A stretch of 64,000 nt of DNA from Iodobacter sp025352645 (GCF_033446605.1 NZ_JAWQUO010000022.1:20884-84883), one strand, 5' to 3'. Positions 36,112 through 45,471 are shown, counted from the first letter of the stretch. Notes: generated by a model not told the origin, from the sequence alone. Program-made: numbers and translations.

Positions 36112-36192
36112 ATGCGTACCTTGCAAATTATTTTTAAGAACATCGAAGCCGCTCAAAACTTGTTGATGAAGTCGCAAGGTTTGATTCGTTGA
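36112..36192 (+). CDS. Small 26-residue peptide with strong ribosome binding site
   Basis: A short frame beginning MRTLQIIFKNIEAAQN and ending SQGLIR. TAAGGAG at 36099-36105 is a near-perfect Shine-Dalgarno six bases before the ATG. The peptide is basic and could form an amphipathic helix; no family is recognised. It has its own candidate promoter, two upstream palindromes and a strong terminator 87 bases after the stop, making an independent transcript of about 270 bases. It could be a small protein, a leader peptide, or a coding segment in a regulatory RNA. Confidence 0.5.
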   Translation: MRTLQIIFKNIEAAQNLLMKSQGLIR

Positions 36193-36278
36193 TCTACTGG
36201 TTTAGTAGTATGTAGTTGTTGTGGTAGTAAGTTGTTGTGTGTGTAGTGTGTTTTGACTCTTCATCTAGTCTTCTTTTT

Positions 36279-36326
36279 GCCCAGTTCTGTTCTGCGTTTT
36301 TGCGCAGCAGACTGGGCTATTTTTTT
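36279..36326 (+). terminator. Strong terminator of the small peptide unit
   Basis: GCCCAGTTCTGTTCTGCG pairs with CGCAGCAGACTGGGC (ending 36317) around a T-rich loop, followed by TATTTTTTT. It isolates the peptide gene from tamA. Confidence 0.85.
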
Positions 36327-36462
36327 GCCTACGATTTGGGCTTTTTTTACTTGTAAGAATAGCCCTAGGTATTTTTTTGCTTGATCTTATGCATGAAACA
36401 AATGCCACCATCGCTTGCCATGCGGTAAAGTAGTGGCCTTGATCTTATTGAATATTGTGCTT

Positions 36463-38235
36463 ATGTTTGCTCGTTCACTGTGTGCTTTAACTCTTGTTTT
36501 TCCCGCTGTGGTGTATGCCGACGTGGAAGCGCCTGCAGAAGCAGAGCAAAACGTCCAATTTCCCTACGTCTTAAAAATCACCGCCACTGATAATTTTCAT
36601 GAGCTGCTGGAAAAAAACTTAGATTTAGCACGTTGGCAGCGTGAAAGGCGCGTCACGCGGGAGCAGCTTGCGCGGCTTTTGGATTCGGTTACGGAATCGG
36701 TGTCGGGTTTGCTCGCCACAGAAGGGTATTTTTCGCCGGTGGTGAATGCCAAGTTAGATGAATCTGTGCAGCCTGCCGTGGTGAGCTTAGATGTTAAAGC
36801 GGGTGAGCCCAGCCGCGTGCGTGATATTGATGTGAATTATATGGGCGCTATTGATGAGGACGAGGTGCGGGTACAGCGGCTATTTGAGCGGCGTGAGCAA
36901 ACGTGGTCTTTACCAGTGGGCAGTATATTCAAGCAAAGTGCTTGGAATGATAGCAAGCGCCGTGCATTAAGCTCATTAATTAATCGCCGTTATCCCGCCG
37001 CTAAAATGATCCGCTCTGAAGCCAGTGTAGATCCGCAGGCTTTAACGGTGGATTTAAGTATTGATTTAGATAGTGGCCCTGCTTATACCTATGGGCCTTT
37101 GGAAGTGAGTGGATTATCCCGCTTCCCAGAAAAACTGATTCGCAATAATGTTGAATTTCATGAAGGCGAAGAGTATCGCCGTAAAGATTTAGTGGATCTG
37201 CAAACCGATTTACAAAACCTTCCACATTTTTCCTTGGTTTTGGTGGATGTAGATTTACCTGAAAATCCACCCTTTATTGCGCCGGTAAAAGTCACGGTGC
37301 AAGAAGCCCCATTAAGCAAAATTAGCACGGGTTTGGGTTATAGCACCAATACCGGTGTACGCGGCTCATTTAGCTATCGCTACTTAAATTTAATGGATAG
37401 GGCATGGGTTTTTGACAGTAGTTTGCGCTTAGAACAAAAAGAGCAGGCTCTAAGTGCTGGGATTACCTTCCCTCGTTTTGCCTCGGGTTATGAGCATAGG
37501 GTTTATGCCAGCTATACCCGTGAAGATATTCAAAGTTTAGCCATTGATAAATGGAAAACAGGGGTTTCTAGAAGCAGTACCTCAGAAAATATCGACCGTT
37601 TAATTAGGTTGGAATACCAAATCGAGCGCAGTGAACTTAATGATGGCACGGTGTTTGATCCACAGTCTTTAACCGCTAAATATCAATGGGTTAGACGCAA
37701 TGTTGATCGCCTCAGAAACCCACGTTCAGGTAATGTGATTACCTTGGAGGGGGGCGGAGCAATTAAAGGGGTTTTATCTGATGAAACCTTTGCTCAGCTT
37801 TATGGGCGGGGCGTGCAATATTTTCCGATTGGTAAAAAAAGCGTGTTTGTTGGCCGCTTAGAGCTAGGGCAAACATTTACTAAAGACGTGACTAATGTGC
37901 CCACAGATTGGTTGTTTCGTACCGGTGGTTCGTCGTCGGTGCGGGGTTACGATTATCAAAGTTTAGGTATTTCTTTGGGCGGCTCCACGGTGCCTGGACG
38001 GGTGTTGGCCGTGAGTTCTTTAGAGTATCAGCAGCCTGTTTACAAAGATTGGTTAGGAGCGGTGTTTGTGGATCATGGTGGGGTGGCGGATCAGTGGAAA
38101 GATTGGGAAGGCTCAACAGGTGTGGGCGTGGGCGCGCGCTGGGTGAGCCCAGTTGGCATGATTGGGATAGATGTGGCGCGTGGTATTGAGGCCAAGCAAT
38201 TTAGAGTTCATTTTACGATGGGGGTCACTTTCTAA
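36463..38235 (+). CDS. tamA: Outer-membrane translocation and assembly module protein TamA
   Basis: Omp85-family barrel that with TamB inserts some outer-membrane proteins and helps lipid transport. From ATG 36463 it is 590 residues, with signal peptide MFARSLCALTLVFPAVVYA, three POTRA-like domains (about 25-285) and a C-terminal 16-strand barrel with GTGGSSSVRGYDYQSLG, the conserved L6 loop containing VRGY. The last residues RVHFTMGVTF fit an outer-membrane barrel. The frame is open upstream to a TTG at 36415, but the signal peptide fixes the later start. tamB begins on the next base after its stop. Confidence 0.92.
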   Translation: MFARSLCALTLVFPAVVYADVEAPAEAEQNVQFPYVLKITATDNFHELLEKNLDLARWQRERRVTREQLARLLDSVTESVSGLLATEGYFSPVVNAKLDESVQPAVVSLDVKAGEPSRVRDIDVNYMGAIDEDEVRVQRLFERREQTWSLPVGSIFKQSAWNDSKRRALSSLINRRYPAAKMIRSEASVDPQALTVDLSIDLDSGPAYTYGPLEVSGLSRFPEKLIRNNVEFHEGEEYRRKDLVDLQTDLQNLPHFSLVLVDVDLPENPPFIAPVKVTVQEAPLSKISTGLGYSTNTGVRGSFSYRYLNLMDRAWVFDSSLRLEQKEQALSAGITFPRFASGYEHRVYASYTREDIQSLAIDKWKTGVSRSSTSENIDRLIRLEYQIERSELNDGTVFDPQSLTAKYQWVRRNVDRLRNPRSGNVITLEGGGAIKGVLSDETFAQLYGRGVQYFPIGKKSVFVGRLELGQTFTKDVTNVPTDWLFRTGGSSSVRGYDYQSLGISLGGSTVPGRVLAVSSLEYQQPVYKDWLGAVFVDHGGVADQWKDWEGSTGVGVGARWVSPVGMIGIDVARGIEAKQFRVHFTMGVTF

Positions 38236-41200
38236 ATGGAGCCCAATAGCCTTGAGCCGACTGTTGCAGCTGTAATACCAAAACCTAGATACTCATTGTT
38301 ACGCCGATTGATAGGCCTGCTGTTATTTGTACTCATTGTGCCGGTGTTTGTCTTAACGAGCACTTTGGCTTTTTTTGACTCACAAATAGGGCGTGATTGG
38401 CTGGTTAAGCAAGTGAACCACAGTAGTGTGGCTAAATTGCACGCCATTGATGGCTCTTTGTGGTCTAGTTTTGCCCTGCGTGGTTTGGTGGTTGATACCC
38501 CTGCTATGAAGCTGGCGATTGATAAGGTAAGCCTAGCATGGAGCCCATATAGCTTATTGGCACGGGATTTATCGTTAGATGATTTAACCATTGGGCATTT
38601 AGAGCTGGATATCAAACCTAGCCCGCCGGATAAACTGCCCTCGCCACCGCCAGAGAGTATTACTCTGCCGATCGGCGTGCATATTGATCGGGCCAGTATT
38701 AAACGTTTAAGTATCAAGGGTTCGCCTGATATCGAATCAATCCGTTTAAAACTCGCAAGTAATGGCAGCTTTCATCAGTTGTTCTTGGATCAGCTACGGC
38801 TAAAACTGCCACAAGCTGATGTCACTCTAAAAGGTGATTTAGCCTTAGCAGGGGCACAGCCTTTTACGACATCAGGGCAATTAACGCTGCAGGGTAAGGT
38901 TGAAAATAAACCTTTGAATTCGCAAGTAAAACTGAGCGGTGAGCTGCGTAAATTGCAATTGCAGGGTGATATTAAAAGTGAGCAACTTAAAGCACTGATT
39001 AATGCGCGTTTAGATGTGTTTGCCCCTTACACCTATCAACTATTGAGCGAGGGCAAAATTGAGTTGCAGCAGCTTAACCCTGCGGCGCTCATGCCTAGCT
39101 TGCCTAAGGCACTGTTGGATGTGACCTTGACGATGATTCCGCTGGGCGATCAGGCGGGCAGTGGCGTGCTGGAAGTCAAAAACGCCATGCCTTTGACGAT
39201 CGATCAAGGTGGGCTTCCTTTTACTCAAATCAGCAGCAAGCTGAGCTATTTAAAAGAAACGCTTACGATTCAATCTGCAGTGCTTAGCCTGCTTGGGCAA
39301 GGGCAGATTAAGGGTGCTGGGCAGGTGAGCCAAGGGCAAATGAAGCTGCAGTTTGAGCTGGCGAAGATAGATCCAGCCAAGCTATGGTCGCACCAGCCAC
39401 CTGCGTCTCTAGGCGGAACAATTCAGCTACACGGGCCTTGGTTGGCTCCTGATGTGCTGGCTAAATTGGAAGATCAGCAGCGCAAAGTGGCATTTGATCT
39501 GGATATGGGCTGGCTAAATCCTAAGCACGAGCGCCGTATTACGCTGCGTAGCGCTAAATTATCCCGTGCTAATAGCAGCGTGTCTTTGCAGGGCGAGTTT
39601 GGTTTATTAGATAGCAAGGGCGTAGCCAGAAACGATTTTAAACTTAATGGTGAATTTACTGGAATTAATCCGGCCGAATTTGTAAATAGTCCTAAAGGCG
39701 TGATCACCGGGCAATTTAAACTAGCGGGGGCTTTGCTGCCGGTAATGCGGGCGGATGTGGATTACAACTTGCAAAATAGCCGTTTTAACGGTGAGGCACT
39801 GAGTGGTAAAGGGCAGTTAAGGCTAGAAGAAACCCGCGTATCCAATGCCGATTTATGGCTAGCACTGGGCACAAATCGAGTGGATGTCGATGGGGCTTTG
39901 GGGAGTGCTAATGACACTTTAAAACTTAAACTTAATTTACCGCAACTCCAGCTGCTAGGCCCTGGCTTTGCAGGTAAGGCCAGTGGCGACGCGCAGTTAA
40001 AAGGCGAGCTGCTTAATCCGCAGATTGCCGCGCAGTTGTCGCTTAATAGCTTACAAACGCCGTTTGGGGTATCGGTGAATCAAGCTCAGATTGATGCTCA
40101 ATTGCAATCTGATCTAAAAGGCCCATTTCAGCTTCGTGCCGAAGTCAGTGATGCCAAAGCTGCGGGCGTGTTGCTGCAAAAGCTCAGTTTTAAGGTAGAT
40201 GGTAGCCGCGCTAAGCACCATGCCAGCTTGCTGGTACAGGGCAAAAAAGAGGAGCCGCCGATTGATCTCTCCGCCACTTTAGATGGGGGCTTAAACGAGC
40301 AATGGGCATGGCGTGGCGTGCTGCAGGCTTTGCAAGTTAAGCAACCGCTGGCTTTAAATTTAGCCAGCCCTGTTGCCTTAGAAGCGGGCGCAGGTTTACT
40401 ACGCCTTGGTGATACACGCTTGCTGATGGGTGACACCCGCTTGCACCTGAAGCACTTCTCTTGGAACGATGGCGCTTTGGATACGGCAGGTGATCTTGAG
40501 CAGCTTTCTGTGGGGCAATGGCTACCACTGCTTGGGCGAAAAGACCTGATCGGCAATTTGATGTTGGGTGGCCGCTGGAATTTGCAATCCAAGGGGGGCC
40601 TTAATGGCATGCTGGAAATTCATCGGCAATCGGGCGATCTAAAATACGTAAACGCGAGCGCCGCGCCACAAAAATTTGATTTGCAAGATTTAAAACTACA
40701 AATCAATGCCAAGCAATCCATGATAAATCTGGAAGGCAATCTTAGCTCTGGCCGCTTTGGGCAGATGCAGGCCAGTGGCAAAGCTTTAGTGGATGCTGTG
40801 AATTGGCGCTTGGCCGAACACGCCCCCGTGGATATTTCTGTGAAAGGTGATTTGCCTAAGCTCGCCATGCTTGGCCCTTTACTTGGGCCTGACTTAAGCT
40901 TAGGCGGTAAGGGCAACTTTGAAGTACGTCACTCCGGCTTGCTAGCAGATCAGCAGTGGGTGGGTTTTGTGAATGGTGATAATTTATCGATTCGTGATGG
41001 GGCAACGGGTCTTGCCTTACAGGATGGTAAAGTGAGAATCGCTCTAGATAAGCGGCAGGTTGTTTTGCAACAATTTCAATTTAAAGGGGGGCAGGGCAGC
41101 TTAGAGGCAAAAGGTAGTTTCGATCTGGCCGGCCCTAGTCCAAGCGCCACGGCGCAAGTGATTGCCAATAAACTCACCTTGATTAGCAAGGCCGATATGC

Positions 41201-42114
41201 TAGTGGTGATGTCGGGCCAAGGTGATATTAGCCTTAAAGACAAAGCGCTGAGCGTGAGTGGTAGGCTGAGAGCGGATGAAGGCGATATTCGCTTTCAATC
41301 CAACGATGTGCCACGGTTATCTGATGATGTAGTGATCAAGGGTAGGGCAAAATCATTGGTTGATGCAGGGCCGAAGCTTTCTCTGCAGATGGATGTTGAT
41401 CTAGGAAATAATTTCCGCTTCCGTGCCTATGGCTTGGATGCTCGCCTAACAGGCTTGCTCCGCTTGCGCGCCCAAGCGAATCAAGCACCAACGGCCACTG
41501 GCGTGGTACAAGTGGCCGAAAATAGCGGCAATGTGCGTAGTACTTACAGTGCCTATGGGCAGAAGCTAGAGATTGAACGCGGTATTCTCGCGTTTCAGGG
41601 GCCAATCGATAACCCCTCCCTAGATATTCTCGCCATGCGCCGTGCGCAGGAGGTTGCCGCAGGGGTGCAAGTATCAGGCTCAGCGCTAAGGCCGCGGGTA
41701 CAGCTCTATTCGGAGCCTGGCATGCCAGATAATGAAAAGCTAAGCTGGCTCTTGTTTGGGCATGGCTCAGATAGCATGGAGAAATCAGACAGTGCCCTCA
41801 TGCTGCAAGTTGCCAATGCCTTACTCACCTCAGGTGACGGTGGCCCTGGCTTTACCGAAGGGATTTTGGGGCAGGTTGGCTTAGATGATGTGGGCTTTAG
41901 CAGCCAAAAAGAAAAAGACGGCACCTCTACCCAAGTGGTATCTGTAGGCAAACAGCTTGGCAAAAATGTGAGAGTCTCGCTAGAAAAGAGCGTAAACGGC
42001 CTGCGCGATGCGGTGAAGTTTACTTGGCAGCTCACTAAAGGCTGGTCTTTGGTATCTAGGGTGGGAACGGATGAAACAACCGGTGATGCCTATTACACTT
42101 TTACTTTTGACTGA
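38236..42114 (+). CDS. tamB: Translocation and assembly module protein TamB
   Basis: Very long periplasm-spanning protein (1292 residues) of the AsmA-like/bridge type. One N-terminal membrane anchor (about 20-45, LRRLIGLLLFVLIVPVFVLT), then repeated beta-strand segments forming a hydrophobic groove, and a C-terminal DUF490 domain with GVVQVAENSGNVRSTYSAYGQKLEIERGILAF-type conservation and the end KGWSLVSRVGTDETTGDAYYTFTFD. It starts immediately after the tamA stop, so the two are translationally coupled and act as a complex across the envelope. Confidence 0.93.
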   Translation: MEPNSLEPTVAAVIPKPRYSLLRRLIGLLLFVLIVPVFVLTSTLAFFDSQIGRDWLVKQVNHSSVAKLHAIDGSLWSSFALRGLVVDTPAMKLAIDKVSLAWSPYSLLARDLSLDDLTIGHLELDIKPSPPDKLPSPPPESITLPIGVHIDRASIKRLSIKGSPDIESIRLKLASNGSFHQLFLDQLRLKLPQADVTLKGDLALAGAQPFTTSGQLTLQGKVENKPLNSQVKLSGELRKLQLQGDIKSEQLKALINARLDVFAPYTYQLLSEGKIELQQLNPAALMPSLPKALLDVTLTMIPLGDQAGSGVLEVKNAMPLTIDQGGLPFTQISSKLSYLKETLTIQSAVLSLLGQGQIKGAGQVSQGQMKLQFELAKIDPAKLWSHQPPASLGGTIQLHGPWLAPDVLAKLEDQQRKVAFDLDMGWLNPKHERRITLRSAKLSRANSSVSLQGEFGLLDSKGVARNDFKLNGEFTGINPAEFVNSPKGVITGQFKLAGALLPVMRADVDYNLQNSRFNGEALSGKGQLRLEETRVSNADLWLALGTNRVDVDGALGSANDTLKLKLNLPQLQLLGPGFAGKASGDAQLKGELLNPQIAAQLSLNSLQTPFGVSVNQAQIDAQLQSDLKGPFQLRAEVSDAKAAGVLLQKLSFKVDGSRAKHHASLLVQGKKEEPPIDLSATLDGGLNEQWAWRGVLQALQVKQPLALNLASPVALEAGAGLLRLGDTRLLMGDTRLHLKHFSWNDGALDTAGDLEQLSVGQWLPLLGRKDLIGNLMLGGRWNLQSKGGLNGMLEIHRQSGDLKYVNASAAPQKFDLQDLKLQINAKQSMINLEGNLSSGRFGQMQASGKALVDAVNWRLAEHAPVDISVKGDLPKLAMLGPLLGPDLSLGGKGNFEVRHSGLLADQQWVGFVNGDNLSIRDGATGLALQDGKVRIALDKRQVVLQQFQFKGGQGSLEAKGSFDLAGPSPSATAQVIANKLTLISKADMLVVMSGQGDISLKDKALSVSGRLRADEGDIRFQSNDVPRLSDDVVIKGRAKSLVDAGPKLSLQMDVDLGNNFRFRAYGLDARLTGLLRLRAQANQAPTATGVVQVAENSGNVRSTYSAYGQKLEIERGILAFQGPIDNPSLDILAMRRAQEVAAGVQVSGSALRPRVQLYSEPGMPDNEKLSWLLFGHGSDSMEKSDSALMLQVANALLTSGDGGPGFTEGILGQVGLDDVGFSSQKEKDGTSTQVVSVGKQLGKNVRVSLEKSVNGLRDAVKFTWQLTKGWSLVSRVGTDETTGDAYYTFTFD

Positions 42115-42134
42115 GTTTTAAACCTTGTTTTATC

Positions 42135-42182
42135 TAAGCCCAAGGCCACTTACATTGTTAAATGCAAGTGGCCTTGGGCTTA
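42135..42182 (+). terminator. Very long hairpin after tamB
   Basis: A 22-base stem (42135-42156 with 42161-42182, one wobble) closes around GTTA. It contains CCCAAGGCCACTT and its complement. There is no T tract, so it may terminate poorly and instead protect the 3' end of the transcript. Confidence 0.55.
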
Positions 42183-42363
42183 TTGCGGCTTAAATTAAGA
42201 CCCATCCCTATTTTTTATGTCAATTTAAGGTGGCGCTCCAATATTCTGCATAGGAAAACGATCTGCGTGATGCGAGGTGTTTTGCTGCAGTGCAAAATAG
42301 CAGGTTCTGTGAACGTTATATTCGCCTTAGTGAATTCCAAATCACCAGAGCTTGGGGTGTGAC

Positions 42364-42645
42364 TTATGGTTTAAGGATAAAAGTGAAGTCGTCCCGCTCT
42401 AGTATTGTGTCGTTAAATACCGCTAGCAGCGCTTCGTAATCTTCTCTTCCTAGCGCGGCTTTTGCTTCATCGCCATCTTGCCAAGTGATTTGGATCGGGC
42501 CTTCTAGATTGCCGCTTAGCTCGTCGTAAAGCGCATCAAGGTTGTTCACAAAATCAGTGGAGAAATCAAGCTGTTCTGCCAACTGCTGGTAAACATCTGC
42601 TTGTTTGCTGAGGTGCTTGAGTACTACTTTGTGAGTTATTGACAT
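42364..42645 (-). CDS. Barstar-family ribonuclease inhibitor
   Basis: A 93-residue cytoplasmic inhibitor that would bind and block the adjacent barnase-type ribonuclease before export. The hallmark helix reads NNLDALYDELSG, with Asp37 and Asp41 in the places of Asp35 and Asp39 of Bacillus barstar, the residues that plug the barnase active site. The gene overlaps the last ten bases of the ribonuclease gene upstream, so inhibitor and enzyme are made together. Confidence 0.9.
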   Translation of the reverse strand: MSITHKVVLKHLSKQADVYQQLAEQLDFSTDFVNNLDALYDELSGNLEGPIQITWQDGDEAKAALGREDYEALLAVFNDTILERDDFTFILKP

Positions 42646-43067
42646 GCTGCCACCTCGGTAAAGGTTTGATAGTGATCGACGGTAATATAACGCGGGCCGT
42701 TTTTGTTGAAGACAATCCGCTTAGCGCCGCGTTTGTTGCCCTGATAGTCTAAATCGGCTTCTTGGTACTGGTTACGTGGCAGGCGGTTTTCACGGTTGCC
42801 AAAGCGATCCCCACCGATCGATTTTCCCGGCAGGCTTTGCCAGAGCGAAGAGCCAGGTCGCCAGCCAGCGGCTTGAGCCTCTCGTTTTGTAACAAATTTG
42901 GCGGGCAGCTGGCCGGTTTGATTTAGGCTTTTTAGGATGTCGGTAAGCTCGCTAGCATTAGTTGCTGGGCGCAACTGGCGATTTAAGTTTTCTGCCACGC
43001 TTTGGCAAGAGGCCGCGTTAGCCAGGCCACAGCTCATCAGCAGTAAGGCCATTAATGATCGGTGCAT
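42636..43067 (-). CDS. Secreted barnase-type guanyl-specific ribonuclease
   Basis: A 143-residue precursor with signal peptide MHRSLMALLLMSCGLANA. The catalytic residues match Bacillus barnase with a constant offset of 30: Glu103, Arg113, Arg117 and His132 for Glu73, Arg83, Arg87 and His102. The blocks GKSIGGDRFGNRENRLP, EADLDY and VDHYQTFTEV are almost those of barnase, so it should be active. It is expected outside the cytoplasm, perhaps for nutrient RNA scavenging or antagonism; no export or toxin-delivery domain is attached. Confidence 0.92.
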   Translation of the reverse strand: MHRSLMALLLMSCGLANAASCQSVAENLNRQLRPATNASELTDILKSLNQTGQLPAKFVTKREAQAAGWRPGSSLWQSLPGKSIGGDRFGNRENRLPRNQYQEADLDYQGNKRGAKRIVFNKNGPRYITVDHYQTFTEVAACQ

Positions 43068-43197
43068 TGAGTTTCCTTTTCAGGGTTATGTGTAATGTGT
43101 TTATTTAAACTACATCGGCATAAGTCTTGCTTGCGCGGTTGTGGCAAAGTGCCTTCTATGCTAGTTTCTTAGACCCTGACTTTTTTTGATGATCGCC

Positions 43198-44604
43198 ATG
43201 GCTCAGACACTTTATGACAAACTTTGGCACTCGCATGTCGTTCGCACTGAAGACGACGGTACTTGCCTTATCTATATAGATCGTCACCTGGTGCATGAAG
43301 TCACCAGCCCACAGGCTTTTGAGGGCCTAAAGTTAGCGGGTCGCGGCCTATGGCGCAAGTCTTCAATTGTCTCGACGGCCGATCATAATACGCCAACTAA
43401 TGATTGGGATAAGGGGATTCAAGATCCTATCTCACGTTTGCAGGTGGAAACGCTGGACGCCAATATCAAAGAATTTGGCGCGCTGGCTTATTACCCGTTT
43501 AAAGACCAGAAACAAGGCATTGTGCACGTGGTTGGCCCAGAAGTTGGCGCAACCCTGCCAGGCATGACCGTGGTGTGTGGTGATAGCCATACCTCTACCC
43601 ACGGCGCATTTGCCGCGCTTGCCCACGGTATTGGTACTTCTGAAGTGGAGCATGTAATGGCCACTCAAACGCTGGTGGCTAAAAAATCTAAAGCCATGCT
43701 GATCCGTGTGGATGGCGCGCTGGGCCGTGGTGTTACGGCAAAAGACGTGGCTTTGGCAATTATCGGTAAGGTGGGTACGGCTGGCGGCACTGGCTATGCG
43801 ATTGAGTTTGGCGGTGAAGCGATCCGCTCCTTGTCGGTAGAGGGTCGGATGACGCTATGCAATATGGCGATTGAAGCCGGTGCGCGTGCGGGTATGGTGG
43901 CAGTGGATGAAAAAACCATCGATTACCTAAAGGGCCGTCCTTATTCGCCGAATGCCCAGCAGTGGGATGCGGCTGTAGCGCACTGGAAAACGCTGGTATC
44001 GGACGAAGGCGCAGTGTTTGATGCGCTCGTTACGCTAGATGCTGCCGCAATCGAGCCACAGCTCACATGGGGAACCTCCCCAGAGCAAGTCTTGGGGATT
44101 TCTGGCCGTGTGCCAGATCCAGCCAGCGAAGCTGATTTAGTAAAACGCGGCAGCTATGAACGCGCGCTGCAATATATGGGCCTAGCTGCTAATACCCTGC
44201 TAATCGATATTCAGATCGATAAAGTATTTATCGGCTCCTGTACTAACTCACGTATCGAGGATTTACGCGCCGCAGCAGGCGTAGCTAAGGGTAAAACTAA
44301 GGCTGCCAATGTAAAACTGGTGCTGGTGGTGCCGGGTTCGGGCTTGGTAAAAGCGCAGGCTGAGGCCGAAGGGTTGGATAAGATTTTTATTGCGGCAGGT
44401 TTTGAGTGGCGTGAGCCAGGCTGCTCGATGTGTCTTGCCATGAATGCCGATCGCCTAGAGCCTGGTGAGCGCTGTGCATCCACTAGCAACCGTAATTTTG
44501 AAGGCCGTCAGGGCCAAGGTGGACGTACGCATTTGCTGAGCCCTGAAATGGCTGCAGCGGCGGCGATTGCCGGTCATTTTGTTGACGTGCGTCAGCTGGC
44601 TTAA
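43198..44604 (+). CDS. leuC: 3-isopropylmalate dehydratase large subunit LeuC
   Basis: Iron-sulfur enzyme of leucine synthesis that isomerises 2-isopropylmalate to 3-isopropylmalate together with LeuD. From ATG 43198 (MAQTLYDKLWHSH) it is 468 residues, normal length. The cluster-binding Cys are visible in GSCTNSRIEDL and PGCSMCLAMN, with GDSHTSTHGAFAALAHGIGTSE near the substrate pocket. Upstream in-frame TTG and ATG codons exist, and no ribosome binding site is obvious for any of them. It is followed by an entericidin-like gene and leuD. Confidence 0.96.
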   Translation: MAQTLYDKLWHSHVVRTEDDGTCLIYIDRHLVHEVTSPQAFEGLKLAGRGLWRKSSIVSTADHNTPTNDWDKGIQDPISRLQVETLDANIKEFGALAYYPFKDQKQGIVHVVGPEVGATLPGMTVVCGDSHTSTHGAFAALAHGIGTSEVEHVMATQTLVAKKSKAMLIRVDGALGRGVTAKDVALAIIGKVGTAGGTGYAIEFGGEAIRSLSVEGRMTLCNMAIEAGARAGMVAVDEKTIDYLKGRPYSPNAQQWDAAVAHWKTLVSDEGAVFDALVTLDAAAIEPQLTWGTSPEQVLGISGRVPDPASEADLVKRGSYERALQYMGLAANTLLIDIQIDKVFIGSCTNSRIEDLRAAAGVAKGKTKAANVKLVLVVPGSGLVKAQAEAEGLDKIFIAAGFEWREPGCSMCLAMNADRLEPGERCASTSNRNFEGRQGQGGRTHLLSPEMAAAAAIAGHFVDVRQLA

Positions 44605-44615
44605 GGGGAAACACC

Positions 44616-44744
44616 ATGAAACGAATCGCAACGCTGCTGCTCATGTTTCTTATGCTAGGGCTGACTGCTTGTAACACCATGTCGGGCGTGGGTAAAGATA
44701 TTAAAAAAGGTGGTGAAGCCATCGAAAAGGCGGCCAATAAATGA
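44616..44744 (+). CDS. Entericidin A/B family small lipoprotein
   Basis: A 42-residue lipoprotein: a signal peptide with lipobox LTAC (Cys19), then SGVGKDIKKGGEAIEKAANK, the usual entericidin pattern. Entericidins of Escherichia coli form a membrane-active antidote/toxin pair; here there is one gene only. AAGGGGAAA precedes the ATG. It lies between leuC and leuD, its stop overlapping the leuD start (ATGA at 44741-44744), so it is translationally coupled into the leucine operon. Confidence 0.82.
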   Translation: MKRIATLLLMFLMLGLTACNTMSGVGKDIKKGGEAIEKAANK

Positions 44745-45379
44745 AAGCATTTACTCAAATTAATGGTTTGGTCTGCCCGCTGGATCGCGCTAATGTTGAT
44801 ACCGACGCGATTATCCCTAAGCAGTTTTTAAAATCGATCAAGCGCTCAGGCTTTGGCCCAAATTTATTCGATGAATGGCGCTATCTGGATCACGGTGAGC
44901 CAGGTATGGATAACAGTCAGCGTGCACCTAATCCAGAGTTTGTGCTGAACTACCCGCGCTATCAGGGGGCAGAAGTGCTGCTGGCCAGAGATAACTTTGG
45001 TTGCGGATCAAGCCGTGAGCATGCGCCGTGGGCGATCGATGATTACGGTTTTCGTGTGGTGATTGCACCTAGCTTTGCTGATATTTTCTTTAATAACTGC
45101 TACAAAAACGGTCTGCTGCCGATTGTGCTGGACGGCGCTGTGGTGGATCAGTTATTTGCGGAAAGTGAAGTCAGCGTTGGCTACCGCTTAAATGTGGATT
45201 TACATGCTCAAACTGTTACCACGCCATCTGGGCAGGTGTTTAGTTTTGATGTTACCGGCCATCGTAAGCATTGCCTGCTGAATGGCTTAGATGAAATTGG
45301 CCTGACTTTACACCACGCTGATGAAATTAAAGCCTTTGAAAATCAGCGCCGCATTGATCAGCCTTGGTTGTTTTCCTGA
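44741..45379 (+). CDS. leuD: 3-isopropylmalate dehydratase small subunit LeuD
   Basis: A 212-residue swivel-domain subunit that completes the isopropylmalate isomerase with LeuC. Conserved blocks are DRANVDTDAIIPKQFLK, DNFGCGSSREHAPWAI and FADIFFNNCYKNGLLPI. The start overlaps the entericidin-like stop by four bases. leuB and leuA are not in this window. Confidence 0.96.
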   Translation: MKAFTQINGLVCPLDRANVDTDAIIPKQFLKSIKRSGFGPNLFDEWRYLDHGEPGMDNSQRAPNPEFVLNYPRYQGAEVLLARDNFGCGSSREHAPWAIDDYGFRVVIAPSFADIFFNNCYKNGLLPIVLDGAVVDQLFAESEVSVGYRLNVDLHAQTVTTPSGQVFSFDVTGHRKHCLLNGLDEIGLTLHHADEIKAFENQRRIDQPWLFS

Positions 45380-45471
45380 TTTTTTGTCTTTGGCATGCTT
45401 TACATCAACAACTGTCATCAATCTGCGTATAGTATCTAGGTTGTTTTACTTATTTCGGAATGCCTACAATC

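Noticed and set aside
42364..43067. Reading the barnase-barstar pair as a contact-dependent toxin module
   Set aside because: The enzyme has only a Sec signal and nuclease domain; no delivery domain, secretion gene or repeated immunity gene is nearby.
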